54,509 nt of DNA from Saprospiraceae bacterium (GTDB lineage: Bacteria > Bacteroidota > Bacteroidia > Chitinophagales > Saprospiraceae): the NCBI GenBank assembly GCA_027488935.1, contig JAIYAP010000078.1:1-54509 (forward strand), written 5' to 3'. How positions within the stretch are numbered: position 1 is the stretch's first letter; every line of letters starts with the position of its first letter. A program made the translations under genes and the position numbers. The notes under the pieces were generated by a model. That model was not told where the DNA came from. It saw nothing but the letters and a program-made list of their open reading frames with translations, and did not search any database. Below are positions 27,672-36,501 of the stretch, piece by piece.

Positions 27672-28850
27672 CTATTCCTTTTCCCACGTAACCTTATCAA
27701 TTACGATTGATATTATTTCGCCGGTGCTTTTTTTAACATCCAATTTAGTATTAGCATTTCCTTTCAGAGATGGTTTCGTTAAGGCTTCACACATGGTCAT
27801 ATTTTCAACATTTACCCCATTGATTGAAACTATTTTATCACCAATGGTTACTTTTCCTGCTAATTCCTTGTTCCATATTTTGCCGATACAAAGGCTGTTG
27901 TTGATATAGTTGGGACTGATTTGCAATTGATCGTTTTTAAATTCGTTTGACGTTTCGTAGTTTTCAAAATAGCATTTTTTGTTTTTATAGTCGATGGTAA
28001 GTTTTCCATATTGCAGTATTTCTACGCCGATACTTGAATTTATGTCATTGTTAGATTCTGAGACGATGTGGTCGATTTGTACCCCATTTAGTTTTACAAA
28101 TGGAATATAAAGTAAAGCAGTTTCTTGATAATTCCCGACTCCTGTCATGCCCATTGTATTGGAGCCATTGGATTTAGCCATAATTTTGAAGTCTTTTGCT
28201 TTGATAAACTTTTCAATTTTTCCATGTGCCATCGAATAAAACTTATTTAAACCGGAATCAAATAAAGCAAATTCAGATATTTTCTTACCGATGTTAAACT
28301 TTAAATAAGGCGAACTTTGTTGATCCAGCATTAAATCGGTCCCATTGGTACCATCTACATTTAATTTTGAAAGGTCATTAGTGATTCTAATGGTTTCATT
28401 TTTGGCGTCAAATTGAATGATGGAATTGCGAAGCACATTGCTGCCAATAAATCCATCAATACCCAAACAGTCCATGATCACGTTGTTGTTTAAAACAACA
28501 GCGGGTATTCCGGTTAAGTAGTTGCTTCCTATTTTCAGGCTGTCTACGCGCACAAATAAGAGGGAGTCTTTCTTTTGGTTAATATCCGATACTGGTTGCT
28601 TTGACAGCACAGGACAATTTAACGTTTCAAACAAGGCTTTGGATAAAACCAGTGGTGCGCCCGTATCCACGATAAACTTCCTTTTTTTGCCCCTCAATTC
28701 TACTTCGATAATTATTTTATCATTGATATTTTGGTAGGGAAGTTCAATGAAATAGTCGTTGGCAATAAAATTTCCTTGGTTCAAATCAATGGTTTGGCCC
28801 TGCAAGCAAATTGCAAAGCACAGGAAACCTAGGACGAAAACATACTTCAT
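27672..28850 (-). CDS. Secreted retropepsin-like aspartyl protease with PDZ domain
   Basis: The ATG at 28850 gives 392 residues starting with a signal peptide (1-19, ends LQGQ); the upstream extension to 28874 starts at TTG. The active-site motif DTG is at 62-64 (FIVDTGAPLVLS), and a second DSG occurs at 197-199 (FALFDSGLNKFY), as in double-domain bacterial pepsin-like proteins. The C-terminus (about 320-390) is a PDZ domain with KVTIGDKIVSINGVNVEN. Related proteins are common and poorly characterised in Bacteroidota. It is followed upstream by GYF/SH3 and cyclase genes on the same strand. Confidence 0.87.
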   Translation of the reverse strand: MKYVFVLGFLCFAICLQGQTIDLNQGNFIANDYFIELPYQNINDKIIIEVELRGKKRKFIVDTGAPLVLSKALFETLNCPVLSKQPVSDINQKKDSLLFVRVDSLKIGSNYLTGIPAVVLNNNVIMDCLGIDGFIGSNVLRNSIIQFDAKNETIRITNDLSKLNVDGTNGTDLMLDQQSSPYLKFNIGKKISEFALFDSGLNKFYSMAHGKIEKFIKAKDFKIMAKSNGSNTMGMTGVGNYQETALLYIPFVKLNGVQIDHIVSESNNDINSSIGVEILQYGKLTIDYKNKKCYFENYETSNEFKNDQLQISPNYINNSLCIGKIWNKELAGKVTIGDKIVSINGVNVENMTMCEALTKPSLKGNANTKLDVKKSTGEIISIVIDKVTWEKE

Positions 28851-28958
28851 GCGATTCTGTATTTTTATTGACAATGGTTGGTTGTTATAAGATAATCAAA
28901 AATACAAAAACGCTGGAATTTTACTTTTCTATTTGCAAAATAAAGAAATTTGAAGTGT

Positions 28959-29687
28959 TTATCGAGGAAAATTTCCAGGAAAGTTCAAAAAATCGCCATG
29001 CACCCAGCCGATCACATCCGCATTTTCCATGGGCTGCACTTTGTACCAATAGTTTTCCCGTTCAATGCTTTTGACGATTACATTCGTTCTAAAATCTGTT
29101 TTTTCATTCAGGTACACTACTTCTTCGCCTTTGTTTAACTGGTATAAAACAGGTGCATTCATGTCTGGCGATTGCCGTACATTCACTTTGTTTCCATTTG
29201 AGTTTAAGATATAAGCGCCTTCTAGTTCGTCTTTTTTTACTTTTCTATATTGCTTTTGTTTTTTCTCTGTGGCTTTTGCCGTTACAGGCGGTTCGTTGGT
29301 GCTTATTTGCGTTAATGGAGTGTCCTGCTTTTGTGTAAAATACCAAATACCAAGCCCTGTCAGCAATAAAAGTATAAAGCCGATGGGCCAGTATTTCATA
29401 TTGTTTTGTGATCGTACCGGCTGGTTTTGCGGAAGTGGCATGTTGGTATAGATGGGAGGGGCTACATTTTCAGTAACTTGGGTGCCAGGGAAGGGCGGCG
29501 GTGTTACCAATTTAGGCGGCATCATCTCAAAAAGTGGTTTGAGTTCCTCCACCTGTTCTGCTTTGACCCAATTGTCTAAACCGTGGTACCAAACCATGGT
29601 ATTTCGGTTAATGTTCATTGATTTCAAGGCTTCGAAGGAGAAAGGTCCTTTTTCTGCGCCATTAATATGTATAAAATAGTTATTCAT
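28959..29687 (-). CDS. GYF_2 - transmembrane - SH3 domain protein
   Basis: The ATG at 29687 gives 242 residues (MNNYFIHINGAEKGPF); the longer frame to 29723 begins at TTG. Residues 3-52 form a GYF_2 domain (GPFSFEALKSMNINRNTMV and WYHGLDNWVKAEQ), a proline-rich ligand-binding fold. A Pro-rich linker follows, then one membrane helix (99-117, YWPIGFILLLLTGLGIWYF) and a C-terminal bacterial SH3 domain (about 165-240) with NVRQSPDMNAPVLYQL. The topology suggests a cytoplasmic GYF domain and an external SH3 domain that may bind cell-wall peptides. It lies 38 bp downstream of the cyclase gene. Confidence 0.88.
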   Translation of the reverse strand: MNNYFIHINGAEKGPFSFEALKSMNINRNTMVWYHGLDNWVKAEQVEELKPLFEMMPPKLVTPPPFPGTQVTENVAPPIYTNMPLPQNQPVRSQNNMKYWPIGFILLLLTGLGIWYFTQKQDTPLTQISTNEPPVTAKATEKKQKQYRKVKKDELEGAYILNSNGNKVNVRQSPDMNAPVLYQLNKGEEVVYLNEKTDFRTNVIVKSIERENYWYKVQPMENADVIGWVHGDFLNFPGNFPR

Positions 29688-29725
29688 TGTGTATTGATTT
29701 TTAGTTTTTTTAAAAAAGATCAATT

Positions 29726-31702
29726 TTAGGCGCCCAATTCCTCCACAAAATACATATCCATTTCGCCCTTATGTTTCGCCTGAATTTTGCCTCGGTAGCT
29801 GCATTCAAATTTGTCTTTCACCAATGCATAAGTGGTTTCACTAATGTTCACTTTCCCAATTTCTCCGCTGCTTTCCATACGACTTGCGGTATTTACCGTA
29901 TCGCCCCAGATATCATAGGAGAATTTCTTTACTCCAACAATGCCGGCCACCACGGGTCCGGTATGCACGCCGATGCGAATTTCAAAATATGAAGCGCCAT
30001 TTGCAATTCTTTTTGCTTTCCCGTTTTCTATAAAATTTCGAATTTCGATTGCTGCTTGCACCACATCCATAGCATGGGTGGGACTGGGCGTTGGTAATCC
30101 ACCGGCTGCCATATAGGAATCACCGATGGTCTTGATTTTTTCCAAACCATACTTTTGCATGATATTATCAAATGCGGTAAAACAGCCATTTAAATCCTTG
30201 AGTAGTTCCTTCGGGGTAAGTTTTTCACTCAATTCGGTAAATCCTTTAAAATCCGTAAACAATACGGTTACATCATCCATCAATTTTGCTTCTGCCTCGC
30301 CTTTGATTTTTAATTCTTCCGCTACTTCCTTGGGCAAAATATTCAGCAACAATGCTTCACTCCGTTTTTTCTCTTTCGATATTCTGTTGCGCTGTCGTAA
30401 AACCACAAAAGCAAACAAAAGTGCACCAATTAACGTAATAAAGGCTGCATTGCGAATAATCCGCTGCCGAATGTCTTTTTTCTCTTGTTCCGAACGAATC
30501 TGCGCCTCCTTTTTATCGAAGGCATATTGCATTTCCTTTTCCGCTATTTTTTTATCCTTTTCCAGGTTGAACAGCGAATCACTTAATAGCTGATATTGCT
30601 CAAAATAATTCAATGCATTTTCATAGTTCCCCAGGGCGCGTTCTGTTTTACTCAGCGCTTGTAGGGCAGTTTTCAGGTTTTCAAGGTCCTCATATTCCTT
30701 AAAAACTTTGATCGACCTTTCTATTAATTGTTGCGATGCAGCAAGGGCTTTGTTTTTATTGCCACCAAAATATTTTGTCAACCACCTGGAGTCGGCATCG
30801 AAGGCGATGTCGTAATAAAGCGATCCCTGGTTTTCCATCGTAATGGCGGCATCAAGCGCACGTTCTTCGCCTAATTCTATATTGGCTTTATAAGACTTTT
30901 GCAAATAATCATACGCTTCATCGTAACGGTGCATTTTCTGACAGGCTATACCCATTCCAAGGTAAACGGAGGGGAGCCAATCATTCATTTGCTGTGCTTC
31001 AGCAATATTTAAAGCCGTGTTGAACACGTCAAACGATTTTTGGTATGTACCAATAGCATAATAGAGGTTGCCCAAGGTTTGCAGACTCGAAAGCCAAACG
31101 AAATAATTTTTGTTATTGCTTAAGATTGGAATGGCACGCTCAAGCAGCTCAATTCCTTTTTGGTTATCGCCGATTTGTGCATAAACGATGGCAGCGTTGG
31201 AAAGCGCCAGGGCGACTGTACTACTATCGCCTTTTTTTTCAGCATCGGCCAATAACTCGTAAAAGGCACTCAATGCTTCCGGGTATTTCCCTTGTGCGGT
31301 CAAGCCATTGGCCATATCGCCTTTGATCGAAAGGATCATGGGTTGATCCTGCATTTGTACCGCTATGTCCAGTGCTGTTTGCCAATAAGATTCAGCCTGT
31401 TCGTAGTTACTTGTGTAATAATAAGAGTTTCCCAGCAAGTTGTAGGCCAGGGTTAGGCGCTTTTGGTTATTTTGAGTTTTAAGTAATTCGAGGGCTTTTT
31501 CTAAAAAGGGCCGTGCCTCCTTTCCCAAGCCTGCATCCAGGTAGTGGCTGCCCAATTTAATGTTTATTTTTGCCCGCGTGCTGTCTTCAATTTGCTGAGA
31601 AAGCTTTCGCTGCAGGGAATCGACAAACTTTGGGTCAATGGCCTGCGCACTTAGGATCGAAGTGAACAGGAAAAGTAAACTTAAAACGAAAAGATGTTTC
31701 AT
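29726..31702 (-). CDS. TPR-containing class III adenylate cyclase
   Basis: The ATG at 31702 (MKHLFVLSLLF) gives 658 residues with a signal peptide; the frame extends to a TTG at 31810, which would bury this signal. Several TPR repeats form an external sensor region (about 45-400), then a membrane helix (IIRNAAFITLIGALLFAFVV) and a class III cyclase domain (about 470-650). Metal-binding aspartates are in FTDFKGF and IGDSYM. The purine-selecting pair is K in IKTIGD and D in YDIWGD, which points to ATP rather than GTP. It probably converts an envelope signal to cAMP. GYF and protease genes follow on the same strand. Confidence 0.88.
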   Translation of the reverse strand: MKHLFVLSLLFLFTSILSAQAIDPKFVDSLQRKLSQQIEDSTRAKINIKLGSHYLDAGLGKEARPFLEKALELLKTQNNQKRLTLAYNLLGNSYYYTSNYEQAESYWQTALDIAVQMQDQPMILSIKGDMANGLTAQGKYPEALSAFYELLADAEKKGDSSTVALALSNAAIVYAQIGDNQKGIELLERAIPILSNNKNYFVWLSSLQTLGNLYYAIGTYQKSFDVFNTALNIAEAQQMNDWLPSVYLGMGIACQKMHRYDEAYDYLQKSYKANIELGEERALDAAITMENQGSLYYDIAFDADSRWLTKYFGGNKNKALAASQQLIERSIKVFKEYEDLENLKTALQALSKTERALGNYENALNYFEQYQLLSDSLFNLEKDKKIAEKEMQYAFDKKEAQIRSEQEKKDIRQRIIRNAAFITLIGALLFAFVVLRQRNRISKEKKRSEALLLNILPKEVAEELKIKGEAEAKLMDDVTVLFTDFKGFTELSEKLTPKELLKDLNGCFTAFDNIMQKYGLEKIKTIGDSYMAAGGLPTPSPTHAMDVVQAAIEIRNFIENGKAKRIANGASYFEIRIGVHTGPVVAGIVGVKKFSYDIWGDTVNTASRMESSGEIGKVNISETTYALVKDKFECSYRGKIQAKHKGEMDMYFVEELGA

Positions 31703-31887
31703 AGGTATGTTTTTTTGGAGGAAAGCAAGGGCTTTCGCTAAATTTTTGTTCCAATTTTTACCCATCCCAGAGCATGCATGCATCCCATAATTACCACCGT
31801 CCTTATCCAAAAAATCTCAAATTCCCGCCAGTAAATCAATTCCTTATTTAAAATCCCTAACCTTGTTCATTTGTGGTAATCTTTAGG

Positions 31888-31920
31888 CAAATATACTTCT
31901 GACTTTTTGCGTTGACCAAA
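31888..31920 (-). promoter_or_regulatory. Bacteroidota-type promoter upstream of the TPR-cyclase gene
   Basis: On the minus strand TTTG (31920-31917) is followed after 21 bp by TATATTTG (31895-31888), matching the Bacteroidota -33 TTTG and -7 TAnnTTTG consensus. Transcription would start near 31881, giving a leader of about 180 nt before the cyclase ATG at 31702. This motif pair is the clearest such site in the 500-bp gap 31703-32202. Confidence 0.45.
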
Positions 31921-32002
31921 ATTCACACAATCTTTTCATAAAGAAAAACAAATGTTCTACCACAAATTTGGAGCATTTACTCTAAAATTTACCATATAAA
32001 AC

Positions 32003-32062
32003 ATGAAAACCATTTTTATGACCGGTTGCTCCACCGGATTAGGGAAAGCCGCAGCACATTGA
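32003..32062 (+). pseudogene. N-terminal fragment of a short-chain dehydrogenase
   Basis: An ATG at 32003 opens 19 codons (MKTIFMTGCSTGLGKAAAH) and then a TGA. The peptide is the first strand and the TGxxxGxG cofactor loop of a classical SDR, which normally continues for about 250 more residues. Nothing resembling the rest was found downstream in any plus-strand frame before the next gene. It is best read as the remnant left by a deletion or replacement. It lies between two divergent operons. Confidence 0.65.
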
Positions 32063-32146
32063 CAGTTAAATTCCTGTTTTTGACCGGGATTTTTTTTGCC
32101 CTTTTCCGGTTGAACGATACATTTTACCCATTCATCGAGCTATCCG

Positions 32147-32175
32147 TTGGTTGGAGCGAACGTACCTTATGTTTG
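32147..32175 (+). promoter_or_regulatory. Bacteroidota-type promoter for the 32.2-44.0 kb cluster
   Basis: TTGG at 32147-32150 is followed after 17 bp by TATGTTTG at 32168-32175, matching -33 and -7 (TAnnTTTG). The -7 box ends 27 bp before the ATG at 32203, so the leader would be about 20 nt. It supports both the chosen start and the idea that the cluster is read from here. Confidence 0.5.
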
Positions 32176-32202
32176 TATCGTTTTTCATTTAAAACGGTCA
32201 TT

Positions 32203-33336
32203 ATGAGGGTTAAAACGGTCCTTTTTTCGATGCTATTTGCAGTGCAGGGTATGGCACAAATCACAGTCACTAACACCACTTTTCCCGGAATTGGGGATAC
32301 ACTGCGGTATAAAACAGATCCCAATCCGGCTGTTTTAAACCTTGGAACTACAGGTGGGGCCAATCAAATTTGGGATTTCACCGATTTGCAAGGTGGCCCA
32401 ACTCAAACTACGGTTTATTTAGATGCGGCTTCCGGCACCGGCTTTTCACAGTTTCCGAATGCCGGTTTGCGCACTGTAGGCCCCCTGAGCGAAACCTATT
32501 TAAGGAAAACAACCACCGTTTTTGAAGTGCTCGGCACAACGGGCGCGGATCAACTCAACCTGGGATTAAACACCACGGTGCGTTATCAACCACCGCTCCC
32601 GGAAAGACGTGCACCGATGCACTTTTTTGACATCAACAATTTTGAAACCGATTTAAATTACGCCTTGCCGACCGGTGCGCTGGCTGATTCATTGTTGGGG
32701 CAACTAGGGACCCTGGTCGATTCCTTTCGGATCCGCATACACACCAAGCGGCTCGACGTGGTAGATGCCTGGGGAACCTGCTCCATACCCGGGGGGACTT
32801 TCCCGGTTTTGCGTGAAAAACGCTCGGAAACGACCGAAACAGCCATTGATGTACACACCTTTTTGGGATGGGTAGATTTAAGTAGTTTGCTCGGCGGCGG
32901 TGGAAGTAGTTTACTTGGACAAATTGGCAAAGACACTACCCTCACGTTCCATTTTTTCAGCGCCACAGAAAAAGAGGAAATCGCCGTGCTGACGCTTGAT
33001 AATTCGGGCAGTGTGGTCACAGCTGCGCAATACAAGTTTATCCCGACCATCACGGCAATTGCTGATTTGACCGCGCCCAAGCCCTCCGTTTCACTTGCGC
33101 CCAACCCGGCTTCCCAATCCACCGAACTTCAGTTTAAAAACTTCCCGCCCGGTGGTAGTTTTTTATTAAAAATCAATGACTTACAAGGAAGATTGCTTTC
33201 CCAACAAGTCTTTTCAAATGCCAATACCGGTTTGTCCATCGACCTTGGCAAACTACCTGCCTCCGGCCTGTTCCTACTTCAAATTTTCAATGAAAACGGC
33301 ACCTTACTGGCCTCAGAGAAACTTTTAAAACAATAA
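32203..33336 (+). CDS. Secreted protein of unknown function with T9SS sorting domain
   Basis: The ATG at 32203 (MRVKTVLFSMLFAVQGMAQ) gives 377 residues with a proper signal peptide; the open frame runs back to a TTG at 32026, which passes through the SDR remnant region and is not credible. The central part (about 20-290) is beta-rich and contains FPGIGDTLRYKTDP and NQIWDFTDLQGG, a pattern seen in other Bacteroidota secreted proteins of unknown role. The last 75 or so residues form a T9SS sorting domain (SLAPNPASQSTELQF ... EKLLKQ). It is the first gene of a plus-strand cluster and lies 18 bp before the TonB receptor. Confidence 0.82.
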   Translation: MRVKTVLFSMLFAVQGMAQITVTNTTFPGIGDTLRYKTDPNPAVLNLGTTGGANQIWDFTDLQGGPTQTTVYLDAASGTGFSQFPNAGLRTVGPLSETYLRKTTTVFEVLGTTGADQLNLGLNTTVRYQPPLPERRAPMHFFDINNFETDLNYALPTGALADSLLGQLGTLVDSFRIRIHTKRLDVVDAWGTCSIPGGTFPVLREKRSETTETAIDVHTFLGWVDLSSLLGGGGSSLLGQIGKDTTLTFHFFSATEKEEIAVLTLDNSGSVVTAAQYKFIPTITAIADLTAPKPSVSLAPNPASQSTELQFKNFPPGGSFLLKINDLQGRLLSQQVFSNANTGLSIDLGKLPASGLFLLQIFNENGTLLASEKLLKQ

Positions 33337-33354
33337 TAAATTACCCTTTTTCGC

Positions 33355-35685
33355 ATGAAATTTAAAATATTGATTGCCCTCCTTTGCTGTGGGGCTAGTG
33401 CAATTTTTGCCCAAAACGAACCTAAATTTACCATCAGCGGTACCATTTCCGATAGATCGAATGGTGAAACGCTCATTGGCGCTACGGTACAACTGGCTGA
33501 GCGGCCACAATCGGGCGCAACTTCGAACGAATACGGATTCTTTTCTATTTCAGCACCACCCGGTACCTATACGCTGGTCATTCGCTACATCGGCTATGAA
33601 AATTTTGCCCAAAAAATAGATTTGACCAAAGGAAGTCAAAAACTGAATATCACGCTGACAGATGCGGCTGTGCTCAATGAAGTGGTCATCAAAGCCGAAA
33701 AAACCAATGAGAATATCGAAAAACCACTCATGGGTGTGGAAAAACTCAACATGGCGGACATTAAAACCTTGCCGATGTTGCTGGGCGAGCGCGATATTTT
33801 AAAAGCAATTCAACTGCTTCCGGGGGTGAAATCGGCTGGGGAAGGCAATGCGGGCTTTCATGTACGCGGTGGCGGCGCCGACCAAAATTTGATTTTGCTG
33901 GACGAAGCGCCGGTGTATAATGCAAGCCATTTGCTCGGTTTTTTCTCCACCTTCAATGCCGATGCGATTAAAGATGCAACGTTGTACAAAGGTGGGATGC
34001 CACCCCAGTACGGCGGACGTTTGTCTTCGGTGCTGGACATCAAAATGAACGAAGGCAATAACAAAGACTACGAAGTAAGCGGCGGTATTGGATTGATTTC
34101 CAGTAAGTTGAATATTGAAGGTCCAATTCAAAAAGGGCGTAGCTCGTTTTTGGTTACCGGACGTCGCACCTATGCCGACCTTTTCTTAAAAGCCTCCTCC
34201 GATACCACGATCAGCAGCAGCAAACTCTATTTTTATGATTTGAATGCGAAGGTCAATTATCAGATCAATGATAAGAATCGCATTTACGGTAGCGGGTATT
34301 TCGGGCGCGATGTGCTGGGTTTTGGCGATAATTTCACGGTAGATTGGGGGAATGCGACCGGGACTTTGCGTTGGAACCACCTGTTTTCGGACCGCTTATT
34401 TTCAAATACCTCGTTGATTTACAGCAGCTACGATTACAACATCAAGATTAAAAGCGGTTCGAATGATTTCAAGATTAAATCAGATATCAAAGACTGGAAT
34501 ATCAAACAGGATTTTCAGGCATTTCCGAACGACCGCAACACGGTTAAGTACGGAATCAATTTTATCCACCACACCGTAACACCCGGTAATGTGGAGGCCT
34601 CCGAAGGCAGCAGCATCAACGCCTTACCTGCCGATCCGCGCAAGGGGCTCGAATCTGCTGCTTATGTAAGCCATGAATGGAAAGCGTCCCAACGCCTTAA
34701 TTTGCTGTATGGACTTCGGTTTTCCATGTTCAATGTGCTGGGTGGGACGGAGTTTAAAACGTACGATGATGAAGGAAATGTGCTTTCGAGCGAAACACCT
34801 GCCAGCGGCGAAATTGTAGAAACTTACCTTAACCTCGAGCCGCGCTTTTCGGCCAGTTACCAGTTGACCGATCGTAATTCCTTGAAATTGAGTTTTAATC
34901 GCAATACGCAAAACCTGCACTTGTTGTCCAATGCCTCTACTTCTAATCCGACCGATTCGTGGGTATTGACCACAAAAAACATCAAACCGGAAGTTGCTGA
35001 CCAGGTAGCGATTGGCTTTTTCCAAAATTTTGGCCAAACCCAGAAATATGAGTTTTCGGCAGAAACGTATTTTAAAACCATGTCGAATCAAATCGACTAC
35101 CGCACGGGTGCAGAAGTACAGGGCAACCGCGATGTGGAGGCCGATTTGTTGAGCGGCATCGGGCGCGCCTATGGGGTGGAATTGTTGGTAAAAAAACAAA
35201 GCGGCAAGTTAACCGGCTGGATCGGGTACACCTTGAGCCGCACAGAACGCAAAATTGAAGGCATTAATGACGGCAAATGGTACGCTGCCAAACAGGATCG
35301 CACGCACGATGTAAGCCTCGTGGCGATGTACAAACTTTCAAATCGATGGAATTTATCAGCCAACTGGATTTGGTACACGGGTAATGCAGTCACTTTCCCC
35401 AGTGGAAAATATTCGGTAGACGGTGCGACCACCTACCTCTACACAGCGCGCAATGGCTACCGGATGCCCGATTATCACCGACTCGACATTGGCGCCACTT
35501 TTTTGGCAAAAGAAACCAAGCGTTTCAAATCGGAATGGGCATTTAGTATGTACAACGCCTACAACCGTAGAAATGCCTACACCATCACTTTCCGCGATTC
35601 GGAAACTACGCCTGGAACTACCGAGGCGGTAAAAACCGCGCTTTTTGGCATCGTTCCCAGCGTTTCCTGGAATTTCAAATTTTAA
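33355..35685 (+). CDS. TonB-dependent receptor with CarboxypepD-like N-terminal domain
   Basis: The 776-residue outer-membrane receptor has a signal peptide (1-20, ending IFAQ), a carboxypeptidase regulatory-like domain (about 23-110, ISGTISDRSNGETLIGATV), a plug domain (about 120-230, LPGVKSAGEGNAGFHVRGG) and a 22-strand barrel ending SWNFKF. Such receptors import ligands with energy from TonB/ExbBD, which is not encoded nearby. The following DUF4249 gene is a frequent partner of this receptor class. Here the pair sits at the head of an export-type ABC system, so uptake of the same molecule exported or sensed by the cluster is possible (inference). Confidence 0.93.
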   Translation: MKFKILIALLCCGASAIFAQNEPKFTISGTISDRSNGETLIGATVQLAERPQSGATSNEYGFFSISAPPGTYTLVIRYIGYENFAQKIDLTKGSQKLNITLTDAAVLNEVVIKAEKTNENIEKPLMGVEKLNMADIKTLPMLLGERDILKAIQLLPGVKSAGEGNAGFHVRGGGADQNLILLDEAPVYNASHLLGFFSTFNADAIKDATLYKGGMPPQYGGRLSSVLDIKMNEGNNKDYEVSGGIGLISSKLNIEGPIQKGRSSFLVTGRRTYADLFLKASSDTTISSSKLYFYDLNAKVNYQINDKNRIYGSGYFGRDVLGFGDNFTVDWGNATGTLRWNHLFSDRLFSNTSLIYSSYDYNIKIKSGSNDFKIKSDIKDWNIKQDFQAFPNDRNTVKYGINFIHHTVTPGNVEASEGSSINALPADPRKGLESAAYVSHEWKASQRLNLLYGLRFSMFNVLGGTEFKTYDDEGNVLSSETPASGEIVETYLNLEPRFSASYQLTDRNSLKLSFNRNTQNLHLLSNASTSNPTDSWVLTTKNIKPEVADQVAIGFFQNFGQTQKYEFSAETYFKTMSNQIDYRTGAEVQGNRDVEADLLSGIGRAYGVELLVKKQSGKLTGWIGYTLSRTERKIEGINDGKWYAAKQDRTHDVSLVAMYKLSNRWNLSANWIWYTGNAVTFPSGKYSVDGATTYLYTARNGYRMPDYHRLDIGATFLAKETKRFKSEWAFSMYNAYNRRNAYTITFRDSETTPGTTEAVKTALFGIVPSVSWNFKF

Positions 35686-35706
35686 CCACAAAATCAGCTC
35701 ATTTCC

Positions 35707-36501
35707 ATGAAAAAGCATATAAAATTTTTATTTTTTCTCTTGATCAGTGCCTTTGCGCTTACTTCCTGCGAGGAAGTGATTGACGTTGACCTCAATACAA
35801 CCGACCCCAAAATTGTCATTGAGGGTAGTGTAACCGACCAAACCGAGCCCTTCAAAGTGTCAATTAATAAAACGGTTAATTTCGATCAGGCGAACGAGTA
35901 TCCAGCCGTATCCGGTGCTTTAGTGACCATTTCCGACGGCACCCAAACATTTACCTTAAACGAAACAGCACCCGGCATTTACAAAACTTCCGACGCACAA
36001 AAAGGCGAACCCGGCCGTACGTATTACCTGCGCGTGGAGGCGGAAGGACAGATTTTTGAGGCCAATTCTGAAATGTTGGCGCTGGTCAAGTTTGATTCGT
36101 TGTGGCAGGATAAAATCAATTTGGGTGGAAGCGAGTCCCTCACCGTCGTGCCGGGTTACCAGGATCCCTTGGGTTTGGGCAATTACTACCGCTTTGTTTT
36201 ATGGAGAAACGGCTCTATTTTATCGGATATTGATGTTCGCGATGATAAGAACAGCGACGGGCGCACGATTTCCCAACCCATTTTTGTACTGAGTGAAGAT
36301 CTGGAGGTCAATGATACGATTCGGGTTGAAATGCAGACCATAGACAAACCGATTTATAAATATTTCTACGCCTTGGCCGCCTCTGCGGGCAATGGCCCCA
36401 ATGCCTCGGTGCCAGGCAATCCCGTCAGCAATTTGTCTGGAGGGGCATTGGGTTATTTTTCGGCGCATACTAGCCAAGAAAAAACGGTGATCATTCGATG
36501 A
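35707..36501 (+). CDS. DUF4249 family lipoprotein
   Basis: The 264-residue protein has a lipoprotein signal with C21 (SAFALTSCEE). The following stretch, IDVDLNTTDPKIVIEGSVT, is the characteristic DUF4249 opening. Predicted beta-sandwich segments follow. DUF4249 lipoproteins accompany CarboxypepD-type TonB receptors, and presumably help in ligand capture at the outer membrane. The gene begins 21 bp after the receptor and its stop overlaps the TolC start by 4 bp (ATGA), which ties the receptor pair to the efflux genes translationally. Confidence 0.88.
   Translation: MKKHIKFLFFLLISAFALTSCEEVIDVDLNTTDPKIVIEGSVTDQTEPFKVSINKTVNFDQANEYPAVSGALVTISDGTQTFTLNETAPGIYKTSDAQKGEPGRTYYLRVEAEGQIFEANSEMLALVKFDSLWQDKINLGGSESLTVVPGYQDPLGLGNYYRFVLWRNGSILSDIDVRDDKNSDGRTISQPIFVLSEDLEVNDTIRVEMQTIDKPIYKYFYALAASAGNGPNASVPGNPVSNLSGGALGYFSAHTSQEKTVIIR

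Noticed and set aside
31703-31810. N-terminal extension of the cyclase to a TTG at 31810
   Set aside because: It would place 36 unrelated residues before a typical signal peptide that begins at the ATG at 31702.
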